Assembly: GCA_004553625.1 (NCBI GenBank)
Contig: SFKX01000013.1
Coordinates: 1-64,000, forward strand
Origin: Clostridiales bacterium
GTDB lineage: Bacteria > Bacillota_A > Clostridia > Oscillospirales > Oscillospiraceae
DNA length: 64,000 nt
Direction: 5' to 3'
Shown here in pieces: positions 42,472 to 49,129 of the stretch. Below the pieces are notes generated by a model that saw only the letters and a program-made list of their open reading frames with translations, ran no database searches and was not told the origin of the DNA. A program made the position numbers and the translations under genes. How positions within the stretch are numbered: position 1 is the stretch's first letter; the number at the start of each line of letters is the position of its first letter.

Positions 42472-43752
42472 TCAGTCTCTTTTCCAGGGGAAGTCCTGCC
42501 AGGCGCCGCCGTTCAGGCGGTGCAGCTCCTCCGTCGCCTGCATCCAGAGCTCCGCGGACTCCCGCTCCGGGTAGAACTCGCAGAACTCGCCCTCCACAAA
42601 GGTGTAAAAACGCGAGACGTCCGTACACATGCCGTAGGTCGGCAGCTGCTTGATCGGCACGAAAAAGCTCCAGGGCTCGCCGCTGCGCGTCCCCTCGTAG
42701 CTAAGGCCCGCCGCGTTCACCTTGAGCTCGCCCTCGCCCACTATCTCGGAGGTGGCCTGGTCTTTCAGGAGCCTGTCCTCCGGGAGCATACCCAGCTTCA
42801 CGCGCTCGCGCAGCTCGAAGCCCGGCTCCGCGGCCAGGCGGCGGATGTGCGCGCGCTGCATGTCGAACCAGACGCGCGGCGTCTCCGGGATGACGCAGTC
42901 CGCGTTCTCGGGCGTGAGGTCATAGTATTCGTTGAGGCTCGCGGCGTTGCCGCAGTTCTTGCAGAAGATGCGGTCCCCCTCGCTGGCCATGACCAGGTCC
43001 CTGCCGCACTTCGGGCACCAGTAGAGCAGCTGGTGGAGGTTCCGGGCCATCCGGCCCTTGCCGGCGTATTTGACGCGGGCGGTCTTGTTCCACTCGTAGT
43101 CGTCGTGGTAGAGTTTCTCGTCGAGCTCGGCCTGTATCTCCTCGGCGGAGAGCTCGGCCAGGCGCTCCTTCGTGAAGAGGACGCCCACCTCCACCTCCAC
43201 GCGGCCGGGCCTGTCCTCCAGGTCGAACTTCGGCGCGGTGAGGTAGCCGCCCGAGATCTTTGTATACAGGACGGGGACCTTGAGGCTCTTGAGCAGATGC
43301 CCGCTGCCCACGGCGCAGGGCTGGTTCGCCCCGGAGATGCTGCTCATCCCCTCCGGCAGGAGGATGATGCGCCCGCCCTCCCGGATTATCCGCAGGATCT
43401 GGCGGATGGAGTGCGGCTGCTTTGTGAAGTTCTTCTTCGGCACGGTTTGCATCTGCGTCAGCACGCCGTGCAGGTGGCTGCGGAAAAACTCGTTGTAGCC
43501 CACGACGAAGTTGAAGGTGTCCGGCCAGAAGGCCGGGGCCGTGAACACATAGTCCTCGCGCGAGGCGTGGTTTGAAACGACTATGTAGGGCTTGCCCCTG
43601 TAGGGTTTTATATCGTCCGCATAGTGGAAGCTGACGCCCAGCTTCTTTTTGAACAGCGTGTTCGCCACGCCCACCATGACCCGGAACTTCAGCTTGTTCA
43701 CCGGCTTCAGCTTGCAGCTGTCCACCTTTTCTCTCAGGCTCGGCTTATCCAT
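42472..43752 (-). CDS. 1-acyl-glycerol-3-phosphate acyltransferase (PlsC-like) with zinc ribbon
   Basis: A 426-residue protein. Residues about 30-250 form a PlsC-type acyltransferase: the HX4D catalytic motif is NHASREDY near 60 and the glycerophosphate motif is LPEGMSS near 132. From about 255 it carries a zinc ribbon, WCPKCGRDL then IFCKNCGNA, and a C-terminal domain of about 130 residues (FFVPIKQLPTY region). Plain PlsC proteins are near 200-250 residues, so the ribbon and tail are additional. It probably acylates a lysophospholipid or related lipid at the membrane; what the ribbon binds is unknown. Confidence 0.85.
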   Translation of the reverse strand: MDKPSLREKVDSCKLKPVNKLKFRVMVGVANTLFKKKLGVSFHYADDIKPYRGKPYIVVSNHASREDYVFTAPAFWPDTFNFVVGYNEFFRSHLHGVLTQMQTVPKKNFTKQPHSIRQILRIIREGGRIILLPEGMSSISGANQPCAVGSGHLLKSLKVPVLYTKISGGYLTAPKFDLEDRPGRVEVEVGVLFTKERLAELSAEEIQAELDEKLYHDDYEWNKTARVKYAGKGRMARNLHQLLYWCPKCGRDLVMASEGDRIFCKNCGNAASLNEYYDLTPENADCVIPETPRVWFDMQRAHIRRLAAEPGFELRERVKLGMLPEDRLLKDQATSEIVGEGELKVNAAGLSYEGTRSGEPWSFFVPIKQLPTYGMCTDVSRFYTFVEGEFCEFYPERESAELWMQATEELHRLNGGAWQDFPWKRD

Positions 43753-43776
43753 CCGCTACCCACCGTCCTCTACAAA

Positions 43777-43809
43777 AAATCAGGGGCGGGTATCCCCCTG
43801 CCCCTGATT
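43777..43809 (-). terminator. Left direct repeat, functional terminator, structured element copy 2
   Basis: A 33-base hairpin unit (AATCAGGGG / CCCCTGATT) identical to 43993-44025. On the minus strand it is followed by TTTTTT, so this copy is the working terminator for the phage-cassette transcript. Confidence 0.88.
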
Positions 43810-43992
43810 CAGCTTGTCTAAGAAGGCAAGCCTCCTTAGACAAAGGGGATTGCACTTCGCTGCGCGCCTCGCTTTGCTCGACACTCCGCTCCGCGAGATG
43901 TATTTTCGGCGACGTACACGCCGCCGCCGAAAATGCTCGAAATTTATTTCGCGGCTGCGGCCGCGAAACTCTGCGAGGCTTGGAGGCAGACT
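43810..43992 (+). repeat. Structured hairpin-rich repeat element, copy 2
   Basis: A 183-base copy of the element at 6238-6425. The start CAGCTTGTC, the block GCGCGCCTCGCTTTGCTCGA, the loop core GTACACGCC and the palindrome TTTCGCGGC-TGCG-GCCGCGAAA are unchanged. The 10-bp stem near 43903-43935 reads ATTTTCGGCG / CGCCGAAAAT in place of GTTTTTCCCG / CGGGAAAAAC, with four pairs changed on both sides. It contains no coding frame. Confidence 0.85.
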
Positions 43993-44025
43993 AAATCAGG
44001 GGCGGGTATCCCCCTGCCCCTGATT
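43993..44025 (+). repeat. Right direct repeat of terminator hairpin, structured element copy 2
   Basis: Exact 33-base copy of 43777-43809 without an adjoining T tract. Together they bracket the element. Confidence 0.9.
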
Positions 44026-44047
44026 ATAAACACATTGTTCAAAAAGT

Positions 44048-44311
44048 TCAAGCACTATCGCCCCGGCGCTCCAGGAGCGCGAGCCGGACCTCGTGCCTGT
44101 CCACCGCCTCCTCGAGGCCGTCTATCCGCCCGTGCAGGCGCGCGTGACTGCGGCTGTTGTCCCCCGTCAGCGTCTCGAGCTTGCCCGTCAGGGACTCCAC
44201 CGTCGCGCCCAGCTTGGTGATGATGGTGTTCAGCTTTATGATCGGCGTCACCAGGCTTATCGCCACGCCCGCCAGCGCCGCTATGACGCCGAGCGCCGCC
44301 CAATCGCTCAC
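44048..44311 (-). CDS. Small membrane protein with coiled coil (XhlA-like), phage cassette
   Basis: An 87-residue protein: one N-terminal hydrophobic helix (ALGVIAALAGVAISLVTPI) and then a long charged helix with heptad pattern (VESLTGKLETLTGD; DGLEEAVDRHEVRLALLE). This architecture resembles haemolysin XhlA-type lysis accessory proteins. The start is a GTG at 44311 with GAGGTGG upstream. It is the last gene of the phage cassette. A role in lysis is inferred from shape and position. Confidence 0.6.
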   Translation of the reverse strand: MSDWAALGVIAALAGVAISLVTPIIKLNTIITKLGATVESLTGKLETLTGDNSRSHARLHGRIDGLEEAVDRHEVRLALLERRGDSA

Positions 44312-44314
44312 CGC

Positions 44315-44722
44315 TCACCACCTCGCAAAGTTCCCCTGCTCCACTCCGCCGTAGAGCAGCTCGATGTCCTCCAGGTCCGCGCGCCGCCTCGCCAGGTACA
44401 CCGCGCGCAGCTCCTCGTAGCGCTGCTGGTAGAAGCTCGCCGCCGCCGGGTTCTCGTCCACCAGCAGGTTCGCCGCCAGTCCGTAGGGCAGGGCCGAAAG
44501 GCCGTAGTTCTCCTCCACGGGCAGGAGGTCCTCCGTCCCGGAGGCCGGGAGCCAGCCCTCACTCTCGCCCGTCAGGGTCCGCAGCTCGGCGCACAGCGCG
44601 TTCAGGATCGCCGGCGCGCGCCGCTCATAGTCCTTCGTGTCCGCGCTCTGCGCCCCGCCCTGGGGGTCCAGCTCGTCCATGAGCCCCATCGCCGCTGCGA
44701 ACACGCTCTCGACTGTCGTCAT
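44315..44722 (-). CDS. Small virion protein, candidate head-tail adaptor
   Basis: A 135-residue, mostly helical acidic protein. Segments DTKDYERRAPAILNALCAEL and LPYGLAANLLVDENPAAA resemble, as far as I recall, short proteins encoded in structural modules of gut phages, where a ring or adaptor role is plausible. No catalytic motif is seen. Its position after holin rather than near portal is unusual. The ATG has AAAGGAG upstream and its stop is 3 bases before the next start. Identity is not certain. Confidence 0.5.
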   Translation of the reverse strand: MTTVESVFAAAMGLMDELDPQGGAQSADTKDYERRAPAILNALCAELRTLTGESEGWLPASGTEDLLPVEENYGLSALPYGLAANLLVDENPAAASFYQQRYEELRAVYLARRRADLEDIELLYGGVEQGNFARW

Positions 44723-44779
44723 ATGTACGCTCCTTTCCCTCCCGCCCGTCCCGATGGTACGGGACGGGCGGGGCCTTTC

Positions 44780-45037
44780 TCAGTTCTTTTTGGGCTCCTC
44801 GTAGCTGAGCGCCAGGCGGCTGTCGCCCACTCCCGCTGTCGTCGGGTCCGCCACCACGCCCAGGATCGTCAAAAGCGCGAAGAGCGCGTTCACGAGCTCC
44901 AGCAGCTTCGCCTGCAGGCCCTCCAGCTCCAGCGTGAAGCCGAAGAGACCCGCCACCACCTGCGCAAGCAGCAGCAGCGCCGGTATGAGCGAGAGCCAGA
45001 ACACCTTGTTTTTGAGCCTGACCTTCCAGTTTATCAT
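44780..45037 (-). CDS. Phage holin (phi LC3 / Phage_holin_1 type)
   Basis: An 85-residue holin. INWKVRLKNKVFWLSLIPALL opens helix one, a second helix follows (ALFALLTILGVVADPTT), and the tail has the characteristic GVGDSRLALSYEEPKKN. It makes membrane holes that release the endolysin encoded just upstream. Confidence 0.9.
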   Translation of the reverse strand: MINWKVRLKNKVFWLSLIPALLLLAQVVAGLFGFTLELEGLQAKLLELVNALFALLTILGVVADPTTAGVGDSRLALSYEEPKKN

Positions 45038-45040
45038 GCG

Positions 45041-46456
45041 TCATTTACCTCCCGTCAGTCTGTAGAGCATGGTCCAGACCTGCTGGCGCGTCACCGGAGC
45101 GTCCGGGTTTTCCCCGTCCGAGATGTCCGCCGCCATGACCCAGTCCCGGGCCAGCTCGTTTTCGCTCTTCGCCGGCTCCGGCCCGGGGACCACCTGGCCG
45201 CCGGGCCTGTTCAGGCCCGAGGCCGCGATGAGAGCCGGGTAGTCCAGATATGCCGCATTCATGTCCACGCGGCCCGAGATCCCGGACACCGAGCCCGAGC
45301 TCGTGTACTGCCAGATCCCGCCCGCCTGCGCGGGCTTTGCCGCAAGGTCCGGCGTGGCCGGCCACTGGGCCAGCCAGATGTCGTACTCCTTCGGGATGGC
45401 CGTGTCGTACCAGCGCGAGAGATAGTCCGGGTTCGTATACACCATCGCGTAGTAGCCCGCCTTCTGCACGGCGCCGCAGAAGGCCCGCGCCAGGGAACTC
45501 ACCAGCGCCTTCGTCACGGTGACGCCGTTTTTCTTCGCCGTGGTCTGGCTGTCGCCCTCGTAGTCGAAGGCGAGGGGATAGTCCATCTTGTAGGGCCGCA
45601 CGGCCTCCAGGGCGTAAAGCGCCTCCTTCGCCGCCATCTCCGGCGTGTAGGCGTAGGAGAACCAGTATATCCCGAAGGGGATGCCCAGGCGCTCGCACTC
45701 GGAGGCGTTGCGCCCGAACTTCGGGTCAACGTTGCCCTGGCCGTAGCCCGCCCGCAGCATCGCGAACTCCACTCCCGCGGCCTTCACCGCGGCCCAGTCG
45801 ATGTCGCCCTGCCACTGGGAGACGTCTATGCCCTTTTTGAATTTCGTATCCGGCGTAGTTACAACCTCCTTTTCCTCCTCGAACCAGAGGAGGAGATAAC
45901 TATAGATCGTCCGGCCGTCGCCCTTTATGCGGGTGCTGCCGTCATAGCACTGGGCGCTCCCGCCGCCGTCCAGGATGAGCCCGTCGACGATGCCGAGCGC
46001 CTGCATCCTCTTGGTCATCGCCTCGAGGGTGTAGCCCTTTTCAGTGACCTCCAGGACGCAGCCGCCGTCCCCGGTGAACCCCCACCAGGTCCGGGCGGTG
46101 GAACGGCGGACGTTCGCCGCCTGCCGCGCGATGACATCGTCCCGCCGCGCTCCCGCCACGAGGACGGGCAGGGTCGAGAGATAGTTTTCGCGCTCGAGGT
46201 CCGCGCGCATCCGGGGCGCGCCGCCCGCGTCCCAGGCGAGGCCCCAGTCCATCCAGCTCTCGCGCGAGATGAGCTTCCCGCCCACCTTGTAGTTTCCGCA
46301 GGGCTTGGGGCCGGGGTCGTACCAGTGCGCGTTCGTCACGACCAGTTTGCCGGGATAGCGCCCGGCGTTTTTCTCGTACACGGCGCGCACGTCCGTATAC
46401 GGCGGGGCGTGGTCGTCAAAGAGCTCCGCACGGAGCAGTTTGCCGCTGTATATCAT
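45041..46456 (-). CDS. Endolysin with phosphodiester glycosidase and GH25 muramidase domains
   Basis: A 471-residue lysin with two candidate catalytic domains. Residues about 1-200 are a NAGPA/DUF2233 phosphodiester glycosidase-like domain (TNAHWYDPGPKP; GFTGDGGCVLEV; LILDGGGSAQCY). Residues about 208-400 are a GH25 lysozyme with the active-site Asp in KGIDVSQWQGDIDW and the D-x-E in AFDYEGDS. The C-terminal 45 residues (ARDWVMAADISDGE; VTRQQVWTMLYRL) resemble an SLH-type wall-binding unit. It should cut the sugar backbone of peptidoglycan and perhaps a wall-polymer linkage. No signal peptide; holin-dependent release is expected. The start codon has only a weak ribosome site. Confidence 0.85.
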   Translation of the reverse strand: MIYSGKLLRAELFDDHAPPYTDVRAVYEKNAGRYPGKLVVTNAHWYDPGPKPCGNYKVGGKLISRESWMDWGLAWDAGGAPRMRADLERENYLSTLPVLVAGARRDDVIARQAANVRRSTARTWWGFTGDGGCVLEVTEKGYTLEAMTKRMQALGIVDGLILDGGGSAQCYDGSTRIKGDGRTIYSYLLLWFEEEKEVVTTPDTKFKKGIDVSQWQGDIDWAAVKAAGVEFAMLRAGYGQGNVDPKFGRNASECERLGIPFGIYWFSYAYTPEMAAKEALYALEAVRPYKMDYPLAFDYEGDSQTTAKKNGVTVTKALVSSLARAFCGAVQKAGYYAMVYTNPDYLSRWYDTAIPKEYDIWLAQWPATPDLAAKPAQAGGIWQYTSSGSVSGISGRVDMNAAYLDYPALIAASGLNRPGGQVVPGPEPAKSENELARDWVMAADISDGENPDAPVTRQQVWTMLYRLTGGK

Positions 46457-46482
46457 TTCATCACATTTGCCTTTCCGCCCTC

Positions 46483-47898
46483 TCAGAGGGCCTTGATCTT
46501 GTGCGCCATGGAAGACCAGAACTCCGCGCTCTTGTAGGCCTCGAGCGAGGCCGCGGGGACGAATATCTCCAGATCAAAGGAGCTGTCGTCAAAGACGGAG
46601 TAGTCGCCCAGGACGGGCGGGGTCTCCGAAAGGCAGAACACCCGTCTCAGCCCGGAGCCCGTTGCGGCGAAGGCGTAGGCGCCGATGCTCTCCACGCTTG
46701 CGGGGATATAGAGCTCATAGAGCGAAGGGCAGTTGCAAAAGGCCTCTTTGCCCAGCTGCACAAGGCCGGAACCCAGCTCCAGCTGCGAGAGCGAGCTGCA
46801 ATAGCTGAACGCGCCGTAGTCCACGAGCCGCACCGAATCCGGGAGCCTCAGCTCCCGCAGGACGCCGCACCCGCCGAAGGCCGAAGTGCCTATCTCCGTC
46901 AGGGACTCGGGCAGGGAGAGCCGCGTGAGGCAGCAGCAGTAGACAAAGCACTGGTTGCTTATGCGCGTCAGTCCCTCGGGCAGATAGATGGGGTCCAGGG
47001 TGTAGCAGGTCGTGAAGGCGTAGTCGTCAATGCTGCAGTTCGGGATGGATACGCGGCGCAGGGAAAAGCACAGGCCGAAGGCGTAGAAGCCGATGGACGT
47101 CAGCCCCGGCGGCATGACGGCGCAGCGCAGGCCGAAGCAGTTCACAAAGGCGCGCTCGCCCACCTCCGCAAGCCCCAGGGGCATGCTGATGGACTGAAGA
47201 AAGCTGCACCCCGCAAAGGCGCTTTTCCCGATCTTTATGCCCGCGCCCATATTCACGCGGTAGAGCCCGCAGGAGGGCGCGTAGCAGGACTCGCTGCCAT
47301 TCAGGACGTTGAACTCCTCCCCGTCTCCGAGGATGACCTCGCAGTCCGGCGCGGGGCTGAGGCTGATGACGTAGTCGCCCGGCGCGGCATAGGTGTGCGC
47401 AAGGTCTACGCCGCCGTTCATCGGGTACGTCTCCGGCGCGGAGCCGTCTCCCCAGTCCACGCTGAGTCCGTCCGCCGCGCTCTGTATGAAGCGCAGGTGC
47501 AGATCGGTGGGCGTTCCGTTCCCGGCGTTCAGATAGAGCCTTGTCACTCCGTCCTCCGTCGTGTAGACAGCGCCCACTTCCGCGGGGCGCCCGCCCGCCT
47601 TGAGCTCTTCCAGGCTCAGGCTCCAGCCCTGGAACACCAGCCCCTCATGGACCGGCGCCTCGGGCAGAGCCTCGAGCGCCGCCAGCTCCTCCAGCGTGTA
47701 GGCTGCGACGAGGCTGCCGTCGTAGTCGAAGAAGTTCACTTCCGAGTCCGCCAGGCTGCGGCCCATGCCGTCTATGAGACCCGCGTAAGCCCGGAAGGGC
47801 GCGGCCTCGTCCGGCCCCCGGCCGTACTTGGCCAGGGCCTCGCGTATGGCGGACTTCGTGTTCTCAAGATATGCTAGCTTATCCGCAGTCGTTCCCAT
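46483..47898 (-). CDS. Phage adhesion protein with BspA-type leucine-rich repeats
   Basis: A 471-residue protein. The N-terminus (TADKLAYLENTKSAIREAL) is the short helical module found at the base of many gut-phage tail or fibre proteins. Residues about 130-185 resemble a PKD-like beta domain (SVDWGDGSAPETYPM; HTYAAPGDYVISL). Residues about 215-440 hold roughly nine LRR_5 repeats (for example GLTSIGFYAFGLCFSLRRV, SLTEIGTSAFGGCGVLREL). Such repeats bind surfaces, so this is probably a receptor-binding tip. It overlaps the collagen-like gene by a TGATG junction. Many Cys residues in the repeats are noticeable. Confidence 0.8.
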   Translation of the reverse strand: MGTTADKLAYLENTKSAIREALAKYGRGPDEAAPFRAYAGLIDGMGRSLADSEVNFFDYDGSLVAAYTLEELAALEALPEAPVHEGLVFQGWSLSLEELKAGGRPAEVGAVYTTEDGVTRLYLNAGNGTPTDLHLRFIQSAADGLSVDWGDGSAPETYPMNGGVDLAHTYAAPGDYVISLSPAPDCEVILGDGEEFNVLNGSESCYAPSCGLYRVNMGAGIKIGKSAFAGCSFLQSISMPLGLAEVGERAFVNCFGLRCAVMPPGLTSIGFYAFGLCFSLRRVSIPNCSIDDYAFTTCYTLDPIYLPEGLTRISNQCFVYCCCLTRLSLPESLTEIGTSAFGGCGVLRELRLPDSVRLVDYGAFSYCSSLSQLELGSGLVQLGKEAFCNCPSLYELYIPASVESIGAYAFAATGSGLRRVFCLSETPPVLGDYSVFDDSSFDLEIFVPAASLEAYKSAEFWSSMAHKIKAL

Positions 47899-48803
47899 CA
47901 GACCGCCTCCCCGTTTATCGCGTCGAGGACGGCGTCGATGTCGCCCAGGTTCGCCAGCGCCGCGGCGAGAGCCGCCTCGTCGCCCGTGTAGCCCGCCTCG
48001 ACGGCGTATTCATATGCGCTCTTGCCGTCCGCCCCCGCCGGACCCTGCGGTCCGGTCTGGCCCGGCTCGCCCGGAGGCCCCTGGGGGCCGGTCTCGCCCG
48101 GTTCGCCCTTTTCGCCCTGCGGCCCCTGCGGACCCTGCGGCCCCTGGGGACCGGCGGGACCCTGGATGCTGCCGTTGTCCACCCAGGCGGAGCCGGACCA
48201 GATGCAGATGCTGTAGGGCGCGGCCTCGCCTATGCCGTAGGCGTCGCCCACCGCCGGGGCGGGGACCGCGGCCTCGAGCTCGGAGACAGAGGCGTAGTAG
48301 CCCAGTATCTTGAAGCCGTTGCCCGGCTCGCCTTTCTCGCCCTGCGGCCCTTGGGGACCCGTCTCGCCGCGCTCGCCCTGGGGGCCTTGCGGGCCGGTGT
48401 CGCCCGGCTCGCCCTTTTCGCCCTGCGGCCCCTGGGGGCCGGTCTCGCCGCGCTCGCCCTGGGCTCCCTGCGGGCCGGTGTCGCCCGGCTCGCCCTTTTC
48501 GCCCTGGGGGCCTTGCGGACCCGTCTCGCCGCGCTCGCCCTGGGCTCCCTGCGGGCCGGTGTCGCCCGGCTCGCCCTTCTCGCCCTGCGGTCCCTGGGGA
48601 CCGGTGTCGCCCCGGGGCAGGACGAAGTCGAATATGGCGTGTGTCTCGTCGCCCACGTTCGTGACGGAGGCGGCGTCGCCCTTCGTCACCGTGCCTATCT
48701 CCACCGTGGCGGCCTCGCCCGGGGGACCCTGCACCAGCTTCACCGCGCCCAGCTCGCCCTCGAGCGGCGCCGGGGTGACGAGCTCCAGCTCCAGCGCCTT
48801 CAC
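47898..48803 (-). CDS. Collagen-like phage fibre protein
   Basis: A 301-residue fibre. Residues about 65-175 and 205-275 are Gly-X-Y collagen-like tracts (GPQGPQGEKGEPGDTGPQG type), split by a short globular insert containing GYYASVSELEAAV and WSGSAWVDN, a segment common in tail fibres. It should form a trimeric stalk. The start is a GTG at 48803, overlapping the upstream stop. The tract is encoded by 81-base tandem repeats, so length may vary between strains. Confidence 0.88.
   Translation of the reverse strand: MKALELELVTPAPLEGELGAVKLVQGPPGEAATVEIGTVTKGDAASVTNVGDETHAIFDFVLPRGDTGPQGPQGEKGEPGDTGPQGAQGERGETGPQGPQGEKGEPGDTGPQGAQGERGETGPQGPQGEKGEPGDTGPQGPQGERGETGPQGPQGEKGEPGNGFKILGYYASVSELEAAVPAPAVGDAYGIGEAAPYSICIWSGSAWVDNGSIQGPAGPQGPQGPQGPQGEKGEPGETGPQGPPGEPGQTGPQGPAGADGKSAYEYAVEAGYTGDEAALAAALANLGDIDAVLDAINGEAV
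48340..48612 (-). repeat. 81-base tandem repeats in the collagen-like gene
   Basis: The unit starting GTCTCGCCGCGCTCGCCC recurs at 48361, 48442 and 48523, an 81-base period equal to 27 residues or nine Gly-X-Y triplets. Confidence 0.85.
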
Positions 48804-49126
48804 AGCACCACCTCCGACTCCGCGTCGTAGACCGCCAGCGCCTCCGGACGCAGCACGCCGACGACGTCGCCGCCCGCAAACTTCACGCGGACGTCCAGCG
48901 CCACGGAGCCGTTCGCCGGGAAGGCAAAGGTCTCCTCCTGGCTGAGCGGCAGGCGGAAGCTGTTGTCCTCCGGCTCGTAGCGGACCTCACCCGGATAGAG
49001 CTTACGCAGCCCGCCGCCCAGGCAGAACTCCACCGCCTCCACCTCCTGCGCGTCTATGAGCTCGCCGTCCAGCCGCAGGCGGACGGGTATCGCATAGGCG
49101 TCGCCCTGTTTAATCCTTGTCGCCAT
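48800..49126 (-). CDS. Small phage beta-rich protein, BppU N-terminal-like
   Basis: A 108-residue protein, predicted all-beta (IKQGDAYAIPVRLRLDGELI; FRLPLSQEETFAFPANGSVA). The pattern resembles the N-terminal Ig-like domain of baseplate upper proteins, which anchor fibres. It is placed between the nozzle gene and the fibre gene, which suits a fibre adaptor. The match is weak. The ATG has GAGG upstream. Confidence 0.5.
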   Translation of the reverse strand: MATRIKQGDAYAIPVRLRLDGELIDAQEVEAVEFCLGGGLRKLYPGEVRYEPEDNSFRLPLSQEETFAFPANGSVALDVRVKFAGGDVVGVLRPEALAVYDAESEVVL

Positions 49127-49129
49127 CTG

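Noticed and set aside
43777..44025. Direct repeats next to the phage cassette as attL/attR sites
   Set aside because: Both copies lie on the same side of the cassette and bracket the small repeat element. The same arrangement occurs at 6.2 kb with no phage nearby.
48340..48612. CRISPR-like tandem repeat array
   Set aside because: The 81-base units are in frame, encode Gly-X-Y triplets and have no unique spacers.
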